A DNA stretch of 64,000 nt from Pyricularia pennisetigena (lineage: Eukaryota > Ascomycota > Sordariomycetes > Magnaporthales > Pyriculariaceae), in NCBI RefSeq assembly GCF_004337985.1, contig NC_043741.1, positions 7,894,819 to 7,958,818 of the forward strand. The letters run 5' to 3'. A program made the translations under genes and the position numbers. The notes under the pieces were generated by a model. The model saw nothing but the letters and a program-made list of their open reading frames with translations. It did no database searches and was not told the origin of the DNA. Shown here piece after piece: positions 1 to 10,954 of the stretch (the first letter of the stretch is position 1; every line of letters starts with the position of its first letter).

Positions 1-1471
1 CCGACGTGTCTTTGGTGTCGGCCATGGCGGTTGGTTGCGCGTTGGTCTGTCGTCTTTTGTCAGAGACGTGACGTGAGAGCGGAGGGGAGGAAAGCTCAAG
101 ACAGAAAAGAAAGAAAAAAAAAGGAGGGCGACAAGCAAATCAATCCCAACGCCAGGAAGGAGGAGGAGGGGGGGTTGGAGGGCATTCAAATACTACATTA
201 CACTCAGGCCTTTTCTTTTTTTTTTACCCCAACCTTGGAGGGCGACTGCTACTCTGACCACAAGATGATTTGTTTTGCCCTGTAAATTTCTCCGCTCCCA
301 GTGCACTCAACTTGGCATCTCCACCAGGCCCGCCACTTCACGAGGACTCGTGGCCGGCGTCAATTACTGCGAACGGGCAAAATCCCCGGTCATCCCCGCA
401 CCGGCTGAGGTGTTGACCCCATGGGGGGGAGAGATCCACGCATTTATTGGTGGTCATTAACGGTTTCCCCATGCTTTCGGCCCACATCTGACCGAGTCGA
501 GCGAAGTGGAGGGTGAACCAGATTACGGGGTAAAGGGAGGTTGTGTTAGTTAGTGGTCTTTTGGTCTGAAATGGATTGCACGCGAGAGATATGGGGGCCA
601 AGGTCCAGGCCCCGTTTTTGTTGGAGTAGCAAGTCCAACTTGGCATGGCAAAATGTCGGCTTCGGCACCGATTGTTAATGCTCTTGTCAGGCACTATTGG
701 TTCTGGACCGGCGGTTGGGATTGCTTTTTGTAGACTGGGTCGACAGGGCATCCATGCCATTGGCTTTTGTTGTTGTTGTTGTTGCTGTTGTTGCTGTTGT
801 CGCTGTACAAGGCAAAGTGTCTGGGGAAGTCTACGAGACTATTGTAGAATCGTAGTTGCACATGGCCATGTTACGTGGTATTCCTCTGCAATGCAACTCA
901 GGCGGTGAAGGCTCCCTCCCCTTGCAGCGTCCAGCTCGTGCACCACTCCACTCTCACCAACGGGTTGGAAGTTGATGTTCAGCCTCAATCTCGTGCATAT
1001 ATGTATGATACGGCACACATTTCCTGTACTACTGTAAGCGAGGTCCAGCTCTTGTGCTGGTTCCCACCTCCCTCGGAAATCGCTCGAGCTGCATGGCGGC
1101 TGCTCGAGATTTCTCTTTGACGTTGGCTGCGTCGGCGTCGGATCAGCACAACCAGCATCCCGGCCAAAACCAAAACAATAAATAACAAGGACCACTCCCC
1201 CTTGTCCCCTCCTCGTATTGTGGGGAGCGTGTTACTGTTCTGTTGGTACTATGGTTGTGGTCGGCTTTGTATGGCCGACAAGTTATTTGATGTCTAGAGC
1301 TGCTTGATCTTTCGTTGCTCTTTCAAATACACGATGTTTTCCAGGTTTCATGGGACAATTCAACCGTTTTTATTAGTATTGTTCTTATTATGATTTTTTT
1401 CTTTCTTTTTGATCTGTGCTGCTGATTATGCTGCTGTCTAAAGAAACCGGACAGCACTCCATCCCCATTCC
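1..1471. other. intergenic, no supported gene
   Basis: No open frame here shows a recognisable domain, signal peptide or coherent exon structure. The stretch contains purine-rich tracts near 90-180 and a degenerate TGT-type microsatellite near 767-804. It probably holds regulatory or UTR sequence of a gene outside the window plus the 3' flank of the secreted-protein gene that ends at 1472. Confidence 0.5.
767..804. repeat. TGT/TGC trinucleotide microsatellite
   Basis: Imperfect run of TGT units interrupted by TGC and TCG. On the plus strand it would read as poly-cysteine, which argues against coding use. It is non-coding as far as can be seen. Confidence 0.75.
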
Positions 1472-1774
1472 TCAATTATAAATACTTGCCATACCATCAC
1501 TCGCCCCGCCACAACCATTATCCTCTTCACCTATAGCGTACCACTTGTCATTCGGCAGCTGGCATGTAGGTGTGCAGCGTGAATCCGCATGACACTTGAT
1601 GTCGCGGACCCAAGTCGATTTCATATTTCCTGACATAGAACCGACGTCGTAAACGGAATTGTCAGGTTGGTAGACGACAACTTTGCAGTGTATGGCGTAG
1701 TAAGGGGCAGCGAGGACGCCGGTCGGAAAGACGGCGAGCGCGGCGGCGGCGGCGAAAGTTGTTGCGAGCTGCAT
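1472..1774 (-). CDS. small secreted cysteine-containing protein
   Basis: A single-exon frame of 100 residues. The first 22 or so residues form a signal peptide (short N-region, alanine-rich hydrophobic core, VLA-A cleavage region). The mature part of about 78 residues has five cysteines, three of them clustered in a C-x5-C-x3-C arrangement, with a glycine-rich C-terminus. Size and composition fit apoplastic effector or small secreted proteins; no named family was recognised. On the minus strand a TATAAAT lies near 2052-2058, about 280 bp upstream, separated from the ATG by a long pyrimidine-rich leader. The odd cysteine number leaves one unpaired or implies a dimer. The signal-peptide reading is fairly sure; the function is unknown. 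Confidence 0.65.
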   Translation of the reverse strand: MQLATTFAAAAALAVFPTGVLAAPYYAIHCKVVVYQPDNSVYDVGSMSGNMKSTWVRDIKCHADSRCTPTCQLPNDKWYAIGEEDNGCGGASDGMASIYN

Positions 1775-2566
1775 GCTGATAAATTTGGGTCGAAAGGTAG
1801 GCAGGCTTTAATATTGACTGGTGAAAAAAAGAGGCTTGGCTCCCAGAGTGAGAAGAAACCAAGAGAAGGATTGAGAAATAAAGGATGGGCACAGAGCCAG
1901 AGAGAGAAAGAAAGAAAAAAAAAAAAAAAGAAAAAAAAAAACAGCACAAAAAGACCAAAGAAAAGAATGTGATACCGTCGAATGAATGTTCGATTGGCGG
2001 GTGAGGAGAAAAGAAGGGAATTCCGTCAACGAGAAGATGATCAGGAGCTGCATTTATAGTCGATACGAACTTGAGTCTTTTGGCACCAAGTTGCTAATTA
2101 TGCGACAGCTATATGAGCATCGCTGTGGATTTCCTGATTGATCGCTGCTTTGGAATGGGGTCTTGTTCTGGTCCTTTGACTCGCCCCGGACCACAACCCC
2201 GGCATCACACCAGAAAATCTACATGATAACGAGGAAGGGACCGTACCTTAGATACCTACTATAGATGTCACAAGGTACTGGCTCAAATGACTAGACAAGG
2301 AAATATGTGGATGTGGTCTAGGTGTTGGCCATCATATTTTAAGACGTTGGCATGTCGTATAGGTGGGTAGTCGTCAGCATAGGGCCCAATAGCAACGCCC
2401 AGGCTATGTTTAGAAAAAATAGTTTGCCTGAAATGGGGCCTAATCTGAAACCACATCCGCTCAGGGCCGTCAATCATAGGCATCTACTCTATCGCTCGTC
2501 ATGGCCCGTCGGTAATCTTGACCAGCCCGCGATAGTACTCTGCCTGTCGAGGGCCGCACTTTGGAG
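1775..2566. other. intergenic: pyrimidine-rich leader and degenerate sequence
   Basis: Positions 1775-2060 carry a purine-rich stretch on the plus strand (long T/C runs on the minus strand), consistent with the 5' leader and promoter of the secreted-protein gene. Positions 2060-2566 lie downstream of the truncated glycosyltransferase relic; I could not extend that protein into them. No other gene is supported. Confidence 0.5.
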
Positions 2567-3144
2567 TCAAGTGATCGAACCCATCCACATGCCAGCCGCC
2601 ACTCCCTCCATATATTTGATCTCCACACCATTTGTCGGCATGCGACGGGGCGTCCACATAGTTGGCATTGAAGCCGGGAATGCCGAAAGTAGCCTTGGTC
2701 CACCTGCCCATCTCGCCCGACTTTGCGCGCCGCAGGGCCTCCTCGCCCACATTGGTGTGCAGGTACAGCGCGTGCGCCTTGCCGCGATACCAGGGCCGAG
2801 TACGCGCTCAGGTAGGGGTAGAAGTTAAAGGGCAGACTCCCTTTCGGGTCCTTGAGGCCGTAGACAAAGTGCGCAATGTTGGGGATGGTGTCGGAGCCGT
2901 CCTTGATGGGATGCCGTGTTGGCTTGGACGTGTCGGGTCTTGTGTTTGTGCCGCTGCTGCTACCGCTGCCGGTGACCTCGTACTTCACCTTATCGTATGC
3001 CGACTTGGCGTAGCCGTTGGTGGTCGGGTGGATAAGCAGCGACAGGATGAACATGACATAGAAAGCCACGGTTAGATAGCCCCAACGACGAGCCCAACGC
3101 CGGAACGGGCCGATATCGAGGATGCCTTGACGTTGGTTTGCCAT
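2567..3144 (-). pseudogene. glycosyltransferase (DXD/GT32-like) relic, frameshifted and truncated
   Basis: From an ATG at 3144 the frame reads a short cytosolic N-terminus, one membrane anchor (around residues 24-40), a Ser/Gly-rich stem, and then IPNIAHFVYGLKDPKG, the opening of fungal GT32-type sugar transferases with a DXD motif. The match continues only if the frame changes twice. Near 2795 it moves to a frame reading YRGKAHALYLHTNVGEEA and GIPGFNANYVDAP. Near 2640 it moves again to NGVEIKYMEG, then stops at 2567. The catalytic DXD region that should follow is missing, so about half the usual length of roughly 350-400 residues is lost. It is a dead type II Golgi transferase. Normal base composition shows this is ordinary decay, not RIP. 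Sequencing error could explain one shift but not the missing half. Confidence 0.75.
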
Positions 3145-3557
3145 GGGTCCTTGTTTTCCGACAGAAATGTAAAGAAACTCAGAAAAACATATCGATTCCA
3201 AAGAGAGCACTGCAATACCTGTGAGTTTCCAACGTCATTGCGCCAATGACTGAGCTATAGTAGGCAGACACCTACGTGGCTATTTAGGTAGATAGGTAAA
3301 TATAATCACCAAAGGGGAAAAAAAAAAAAAAAAAAAAAACACGACTCAGAAAAACGCCCACGACATATCCATCCCTCCAAACGCCGTCAAAATGTCACAA
3401 ATATGCAGGGGAAAAAATAGGACAGCCAAAAAAAATCCGAAAAAGAAATCCCGTATTCCATTTGCTTCTTGGTATCACCAATCAAGGCCTAGGGTAGGCC
3501 CACTACAAGGGCGGACTCTGGCCCCCTCGGCCCACCCCCATCCCTGCAGCCCTCCCT
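3145..3557. other. intergenic between glycosyltransferase relic and AIF-like gene
   Basis: Contains a 22-nt poly-A run near 3318-3339 and no coding signal. It serves as upstream sequence of the relic and as 3' flank of the oxidoreductase gene that ends at 3558. Confidence 0.5.
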
Positions 3558-5354
3558 TCACTCCGGCGCCCCCAGGCTCAAGACGTCCATGCCCTTCTCC
3601 AGCTCGCTCTTCTTGGGCATCTTGCCGCGTCTCATCAGCTCCGCGCTCTGAGCCATGACCGGGTCGGTGCCCATGGTGGCCACCGCCACCACCTCGTCGC
3701 CCTTGGCGTAGAATGCCGACCACTTGCCCTCGTCCAGGCTGCCCTGGATCACCACGTCGTCCCATCCGCTGGCCATCGTGTTGCCGCAGTACCGCAGCTG
3801 TGCCGACAGCGCCGACCAGAAGATGGGTGTGAAGAACTCGGCCTTGAAGCCGGCCGGGTCGACGATGTGCTTCGCCGCCTCCCGCCCGGACTTTTGAGCC
3901 ACGTTCCAATGCTCGATGCGCACGCCCTTGCCGCCCGCTCCTGGCCCGTGGTACGGGAACGTCGCGATGTCGCCGAGGGCATAAACGTCCTTGACGCCAG
4001 TGACGGCAAACGCAGAGTCGACCTCGAGCGACCCGTCTTGCAGGAGCTGGACGCCCGCGTTGCCGCGGAGGAACTCGGTAGCCGGTGCGACGCCGACTCC
4101 GAGGATGACAATATCCGCAGGCAGGGACTCGCCACTCTTGAGCAGGACCGCTCCAACCTTGGACGGGTCCGATTCGTTGGCAGTGGCCTTTTCCACACCA
4201 GCCTCCATGTAGAACTTGACCCCGTTCTTCTCAAGACCCTTCTGGGCCGCGCTGCCGACATTCTCGCCGAGCACGCGCTCCAGCGGAACCTTTTCCATAC
4301 CGACGACAGTGACGCTGTTGTCCTTGGCCGTGGCGTTGGCAACCTCCATACCGATAAAAGACGAACCGACGACGACGATCTTCTTGCCCTTGGACTCGCC
4401 AATGGCCGAAACTATGTTCTTGGCGTCGTGCACGTTGCGCAGCGTGAAAATGTTGTCGAGCGTCTTGAACCCTTCGAGCGGGAGGTTGCGGGGTGTGCCT
4501 CCAGTGGCGAGCACCAACTTGCCGTAGGATATCGTTTGCTTGCTCTTGGTCTCGACCGACTTGCCGTGAAAATCCACGCCCGTCACCTCGTCCTGGACAA
4601 ACTCGACGGCGCCCGACTTGTAGAATTCGTCATCGCGCCACTGCAACTTGGCCAGGTCCGTCAAGAGCGCCTTGGACAGCTTGGTCCGGTCGATCGGGAG
4701 GTTGCCCTCGTTGGAGACGACCGTGATGGGTCCCGTGAAACCCCGCTCTCGCAGCTCCTCGACCAGGCCGATGCAGCCAGATCCGCCACCAACGACAACG
4801 ACTTTCGCGTCGTCATCCTTGCGCACGCTGCTGCACTGGAACTTGGGCTTACGGCGGCCCGCCTTGATCGTGGCCTCGTCGCCCGTCACGTAGACGGCTC
4901 CGTCACGCTCGACCACCTTGAACACAGGCAGCGCATCCAATGCTGGCGCGTCCTCAACATCTCCCGTCGTGGCGCTGAAGCAGGCGCCGTGCCAAGGGCA
5001 GGTGATGCGACCGCTGGTGGTCAGAACACCCTTGACCAGCGGCGCGCCGTAGTGTGTGCACTTTGGCCCAATGGCTTGGATCTTGCCGGCGGCGTTGACC
5101 AGGAGCACCTTTGCGTCCGGCAAGCCCTCGACCTCGACCTCCTGCTTGTCTCCTGGCTTGAGGTCCAGAGACGTGACCGACTTTAACTTGTATTCCTGTG
5201 TCATGACGCTGGTAGTATTTCGAAAAAAGCGCGATAGTGACGGTGCCGTCGGCGTAAACAAAAGACTGCTGCTGTTGCCGATGGTAGCGGTGGTTGTAGG
5301 TATGCGTTGACGAAGCACCTGACGAGCTGCAGCACCAAAGGATGCAAATGACAT
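3558..5354 (-). CDS. Rieske-type AIF-like FAD/NAD(P)H oxidoreductase
   Basis: Intronless, 598 residues. Residues 1-50 are basic, Ser/Thr-rich and lack acidic residues, like a mitochondrial presequence; a second ATG at residue 51 would give a cytosolic form. Residues 53-157 form a Rieske 2Fe-2S domain with ligand pairs C99-T-H101 and C119-P-W-H122. Then comes a pyridine-nucleotide-disulphide oxidoreductase fold: FAD-binding VVVVGGGSGC near 185-194, a second nucleotide motif KKIVVVGSSFIGMEVA, and the ALGDIATF FAD-contact motif. This Rieske plus FAD/NAD layout is that of AIFM3/AIFL-type proteins and fungal apoptosis-inducing-factor homologues, thought to pass electrons from NAD(P)H through FAD to the cluster, with links to cell death. 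The physiological substrate is not known from sequence. Family call firm; choice of start less so. Confidence 0.92.
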   Translation of the reverse strand: MSFASFGAAARQVLRQRIPTTTATIGNSSSLLFTPTAPSLSRFFRNTTSVMTQEYKLKSVTSLDLKPGDKQEVEVEGLPDAKVLLVNAAGKIQAIGPKCTHYGAPLVKGVLTTSGRITCPWHGACFSATTGDVEDAPALDALPVFKVVERDGAVYVTGDEATIKAGRRKPKFQCSSVRKDDDAKVVVVGGGSGCIGLVEELRERGFTGPITVVSNEGNLPIDRTKLSKALLTDLAKLQWRDDEFYKSGAVEFVQDEVTGVDFHGKSVETKSKQTISYGKLVLATGGTPRNLPLEGFKTLDNIFTLRNVHDAKNIVSAIGESKGKKIVVVGSSFIGMEVANATAKDNSVTVVGMEKVPLERVLGENVGSAAQKGLEKNGVKFYMEAGVEKATANESDPSKVGAVLLKSGESLPADIVILGVGVAPATEFLRGNAGVQLLQDGSLEVDSAFAVTGVKDVYALGDIATFPYHGPGAGGKGVRIEHWNVAQKSGREAAKHIVDPAGFKAEFFTPIFWSALSAQLRYCGNTMASGWDDVVIQGSLDEGKWSAFYAKGDEVVAVATMGTDPVMAQSAELMRRGKMPKKSELEKGMDVLSLGAPE

Positions 5355-6068
5355 TTGAGAAAGCAGAGTATATAATCCAAAAACAAAAGTGACGAGAATG
5401 CTGGGGAAATACCCAGAAAGACGGTCGAATGTATTTAAGTTCTGGGAGCTACTTTTCCCACCTTATCCTAGCCAAGGTAGCAGAGACGGCGGTCCAAGGA
5501 AGCGGGATTGGATTTAGAAGCTCTCTCACTGGCCTGTTCCCAATTGGGCCCCATCTGACAATTGGCTGCAATCCATGACGTATTTCATGCATTGCAACAT
5601 CGATGGTACCAGACGATCCGTGTTTGTGGCTCAACTACCAGTCGAGTGCCGCCCGGCCACCAGTAGAACGTTTGAATTCCCCAAAATATACTTTTTAATC
5701 ACTGCAATATCCCCTCATTTCTGCTTGCATCACGTTCTGATGGGTAGACATCTTTACATAACGAGCCGAGTACATTGGAGGTTGTCCGTCCACGTGACTG
5801 ACCACTTCAATCATTCCCCCCCAGTAGATAGGTAATCCAAGTAGACATTAAAGCTGTGAAATATTCAAGAGGTATCAATCAATATCCAAGACCCAAACAA
5901 AGGAAACCTCCAACTCCTTGCTACCTCGTCAAAGACGCAAATGAAACCGGCAGAGCTCTATGCCAGCAAGTTAAGTATACACAATTTGTGAAAAAAAAAA
6001 AATAACAAATGAAAAAGATGATCATGTCTAGTGTGCAATAGATGGTCGTCAAAAGTTCCCATGTCAAA
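5355..6068. other. intergenic: promoter of AIF-like gene and 3' flank of coiled-coil gene
   Basis: Both neighbours are on the minus strand, so the part near 5355 is the promoter of the oxidoreductase and the part near 6068 the 3' end of the coiled-coil gene. No frame here has coding features. Confidence 0.5.
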
Positions 6069-8810
6069 TCATTCCCCATTAAGCACCTCTCTCAACGCAT
6101 CACGGTCGACAACATCGGGTGTGACCTTACTCGGGGGCGCCCTCCGCTGATGAGCTGCAAAGTATTCTTGAAAGCCAGGTATAGCACCAGCCTGGTTGAT
6201 CCCTGCCGGTCTCGAAAAGTCTCTTTGCTGTTGTTCCCGTGGCGATTTGGACGACGAGCCCAGAGATGCCGGCGTCAGAGGCGACTTTGGCGTTGCTGTC
6301 ACATCTTGGACGGTCGTCACAACAGATTCTTGAATCGCAGGTACGGGAGCTGTCGACGATGGCGTCGAAGATGACGAGCTAGATCCTCCCCACAGTCGCC
6401 ATGCAGCAAACCTTCCTAGTGCCGACGTGGGCTGACGAGGAGTAGCAAAGCTCGTGAGGGTCGATGTGGCAGAAGACCCGGACACGCCCGCCGAAACAAC
6501 ACGGGTCCTTGGCATCGGTAAACCAATCGAGAGACTGTCTCGGAGAGCCGCGCTTCCAGGCTTGCCGTTGCTGGTCACGACTCTGGATATTGTCGGGCTC
6601 GCCGTCACCGCGCTGAGCCCAGTGTCTGCCGAGGCCATGGTGCCGAGGTGCCTCAACGTAAGCTGGCTCGGCCTTGTCTTGAGCGTGTGGATGTCTAACC
6701 CGCCCGACAGCGACATGATGGATTCGTGAGAGGCAGCACGGTGGACTTTTCGATAAACCGGTGGTCCGCCAACTGTTGATGTTGGCGTAATGGATGAGTT
6801 GTCCTCTGTATCGTCCAAAGTGGCACTGGTAGACACTGTAAGCGCAAGGGGGGACGTCCGGGTAGATTCCGGTGAAGGTGACGTATCCACTGGACTATCA
6901 GTAAGACGATCGGGCGTTGCCTGAGAGTCGGCTCCAAAAGAGTCAACATTGTTTGACTGTATTGGAGTCGACGAAAGACTGACAGCAGCTTTTCCGTCCG
7001 AGCTTTTGCCAAGCAAAGGAAGATGCGACGGTTGGAAGCTGTGGGCTGAATGATCAGATGGACCCTGACGATATGCATTCTCGAACCCAGGTGACCTGGG
7101 ATCAGTCGAAGTAACTGGGGATGTGGGGCATGATCCCTCCAGAATACTGCGGTCAAACATTGAATCCCGGTTGTTGGAACGGGGAGACGTTGGTACCGAT
7201 GAGATGGCAGCATCTGACATGTTTTCCGAAAAGACAGACCATCTGTTTGAGGGTACCGTCGAAACCGAATCTCTATACCCGTGTGACAAGAGTGCAGGCG
7301 CGGGCGACCCTTGGTTCATTTGCCATTGTCCACCTGGAGGGGTTGAAGGCGATCTCATGGGAGGGCTAAAGATGCTCGCACTCAGTCCGTGGCGCTTCTT
7401 CTTGGGCTTCTTTGCGTCAGGCTTGACGTGGTAATGGTGGTGAATATGTAGCTCCTGCGACAGCTTGGGGGCGTGCCGATGCACAGATGGCTTTCGAGTT
7501 GGTGTTTCACTGTTCAGTTCATACTCCCGGGGCCCCAGCTCAGCTCTTAGAGTCGAAGCAGCGCTGGCCTCGCCTTCAGCGATTGGTTGATGGTACACCA
7601 GTTGCTCTCTAAGCATCTGTATCTCGTCATTGCTGCTGGCGAGAAGCTCCCGAAGCTCGGCAATGCCCAACTGCAGATTCGCATTGTCTTGCAGAAGATC
7701 TCGCACAAAGTGTGACACTGCCGGGTTCGTGGTTTTCCCATCACCAAGGCTCTTGGTTGCGGCGGCGCCCTTGAGTCGACCAGCCGCAGCTGTGAGGTCC
7801 TTCTCCATGGCGCTCTGCCGCTCAAGCCTCTCTACAACTTCGGCATGTCGCTCGCGCTCCTGTGAAGCCTCGCGTTCAATGCGCTCTAGCTGATCCTGAA
7901 GGTTGGAAATCCCACGTTCGGCAGTCTTCCATCTTTGTATTGCTGAGCGTGCGTCACGCTGAGAGCTCAAGAGGTCGTTTTGAATCTTTTCCTGTTCCCG
8001 CTCCAGGTATTCCAGTTCTTTCTCCAGCTCTGCCGCCCGGGCTGCAGCACCCTCCAGTCTTCTGACACTCAATTGGGAAGAACGCAAGGCCGCCTCGAGA
8101 GTCGTGATCTGAACCTCTGCATCGGTCACGGTTGAGTTGAGTGCCTCCAACTGGTCGAGCAGCATGCGGTTCTCCTCGATTGTTTTGGCATTGTCAGCCT
8201 CGAGGCCCCTCTTGTCGGTTTCGAGTTGATCGATTCGGCTCGTCAGCTCGGTGCGATCGCGTTCGGCGTCTGCCATATAGGCTTCGTGGCGCGCCAGAAG
8301 AACCTGGAGAGAAAATGTCAGGTCTGGATAGAACCCTTTTGGTGGCTGCAGGTAGCCTCCTGGTCGTCATAGCTGGGAATGTGATCTCGCGATTGCAAGA
8401 CGAGTAGTTTGGTGCAAGGAATTCCGGTGAAATTTGCGTCGGGGTACCGGTGGCGACACCATCCGCAGAAGAAAAGTTCGCATGGAGAACTGGAATGCTT
8501 TTTAAGAAGAACTTTGTTGATGTGAACTAGCCCCAAGCGAGGCTGGGCAGGACTGAAGGAAATTGAAGAGGGATAGACCACATGTAGCCCACAGACGATA
8601 TCTCAAGAAATAAAAAAGACGTACCTGGCCCATTTTCGCAGCAGTGTGGACATCCTTTTCGACGCTCTCGAGAACAGAGCAGTTGTGCTTCAGAAACACG
8701 CAGTCGGGCCGGCCACAGCAGCACTGGATCTTGACGGCTTCGGACCGCAAAGCAGACGAAATCGCGGCCATGGCGTTGACAGTCACCGAGGCAGATGACT
8801 CAGACTCCAT
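6069..8810 (-). CDS. large coiled-coil protein with N-terminal cysteine cluster
   Basis: Two exons, 8810-8625 and 8303-6069, joined over a 321-bp intron with GTACGT donor and CTCCAG acceptor; the junction reads KMGQ-VLLARHEAYMADAER in frame. The product is 806 residues from the first true ATG. Residues 1-62 hold a cysteine cluster (CCCGRPDC then H-N-C), a possible metal site. About residues 75-290 are strongly heptad-like coiled coil rich in Glu, Leu, Arg and Gln. The rest is Ser/Thr/Pro-rich and probably disordered, with a His-rich patch and basic KKPKKKRH near residue 370. The N-terminal pattern looks conserved, suggesting a cytoskeletal, spindle-pole or nuclear-positioning adaptor, but I cannot name it. 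Function unassigned; gene model solid. Confidence 0.8.
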
Positions 8811-10954
8811 GATGGGCGTGTATGTCGGAGGCAAGGCAATCGGTTATTTTGTCTTGTCACAAGTGCCGCCTACCAGGGCAGTAGCCTCAGACAAATAAAC
8901 AGAGAAGACGGGAGAGCGACGGCGATCAGCATGCTGCGTTAGTGTCGGACAGGGCGATGGCTTGATTTCGGTACGTATGTAAGTATGTAGGAGGATTTGC
9001 AAAGGCGTGCTTGGGCTGTATAATTCGCTTCTGATTCATGTATAAAGCGTTGTGCTGTGCTGAACGAGAGACGGTTTTGGGCCGAGACGCCCAGAAACCC
9101 TAAGTTGATTCAGCCGGCGTCGTGCCTTGATACGCACACAGAAACGCTAGGCAGCGAGCGCAACCGCCCTGTGCAGCTCGTGACTGGATCCTTCTGTGCT
9201 GGCAAATGCGACATCAAAAGTCGGTGTCGTCGTCAACTGTGGTTCGAGTGGGCGGCCGACAAAAAAATCTGGAAAGGGTCGGAGAGGGGCAGGCAGCAAG
9301 GGCCAGACAGGCAAATGTAATGAAGCCCAAGCGGGTAGGGAGGGCCAAGATATCGCCAGGGATGAAAATCGCGTCTCTTTTGTTTTCTTTCTCTGCAATG
9401 GGTTAACTCGCCGCCAAAATTGGAGGTGGAGAAGCATAAAAGCGGAGAAACCGCTACTTCTTTATCCGCCATGTCCCACCAATACATGAATTTTATGAAT
9501 TACTGTGGGGCGTGATCTTACCAGGCCAGGCACAAGGCAGATTAAATGTGTGTTTGTACAGTAGCCGATGGTGGGGTGCATAAATTGTGTATGCTTTTGC
9601 TAAGATGGCATCCCAGCAGAAATGACGAAGGAGGCCTAAACAGCGGCCGCCGTTGATTGAAAGTTTAGCGCATGTGAACGCCAACAAGAACCGTGTCTTC
9701 AGCCATTGGAATGGCTGCCTGCACAAGACACGGCTGGCCCCTGATGCGTTGCAGTCCTTCGAATCACCAAAGGAACGACGACAATAATTCGTCGAGGTTA
9801 TGCCTCAACGACTGACCAGGCACTTGTGGCGTTCACTAGAGGCCCGCTTGAAGCCCTGATTGAGAAGCATGTTGCAAGCATGACCTGTGATTTGCTTCTT
9901 CCCGTAGGGCCTTGACTATGACAACTGACACAACGCATTCAAACCGTCAGGATGTTCCTAGAACCAAGAAGCCTCGAGTCGACGGCTACCTGCTCTAGAT
10001 CTTGTGATGTGGCCTCCCTCAACTCTTTGATCCAGTGTACGTGCGCTGGGACAGATTCAACACGATCGTTTTCTCATGCCTGTGGGCTTGAAGCTTGTGA
10101 CAGTCGAAATGCGTGAATGAACGTTGGTCCTCGTATACACACAATCACACAGTTCAATGCAGATAATGTGCAGATCCAATTTTATACCACACGTATCGTA
10201 TCGCCCGGCTCAACTAATCTTGACCGTATCGACATTCATGAGTGGGGGGCCTGTAGTTGACTGAAGAGCAGTCGTTTCCTATCTCGCACTCTGGCTGGAA
10301 TCGTCTAGCTCCTTTGGACAAAAGTGTTCGAGCTGACACGCATTCATCTGATTTTATTGACTTTAGTTTGGCATCCTAGATCACTCTTGGCCATTTGAAG
10401 CTCAGGGAAAATACAAGGACGGGCTGCCTCTTTGCTGTCACTGTCAGCCCCGGCAGGCCGTACCTGGCTTGCTGGATACTTCGACAGCGGACCAGAACCC
10501 GTTCCTGGGAGTGGGGCGGTGGCGTTTATCATTATCACTGGGTTGCGCATGTACAAGTTTAAATCGATGCATGCTAGTGCTGACAGAGATCACATTGGAT
10601 CTTTATCGAGAAATATTTACTATGCATAGAACGGATGATGACCGGAACAAAAACATGCGTCTGGATCTGGATTTCGATTGCGGGCACCCGGTGTCTATCG
10701 ACTGTAAACAAAAGCTAAGGTGCGGCACTGTGTACCTATGCGGGGCATGCAGCTCACGCCGAACTTTGGGTTATTGCCCGCCAAGAGGCCGCCAAACCGA
10801 GCGTCATTGACTGTCTCCTTGCGAAGCTTTTCAATTATACCTACCCTTGCCTGGATATATACCTACATTCCCACAGATCTTGCGAGATATTTCCACCAAT
10901 TCTCATCCATGGTACTGCAAGCTCTTCTCACCTGTTGATCCTAGCTCTGCCCAA
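8811..10954. other. 2.1-kb intergenic region between divergent genes
   Basis: Lies between the coiled-coil gene (minus) and the Rossmann-fold gene (plus), so it holds both promoters. I found no frame with a domain, signal peptide or plausible exon chain, and no RNA gene. Its length would permit an unrecognised small gene. Confidence 0.45.

Noticed and set aside
3867..5186. Long plus-strand frame opposite the AIF-like gene
   Set aside because: Shadow frame of a GC-rich gene; no domain, while the minus strand has complete Rieske and FAD/NAD motifs.
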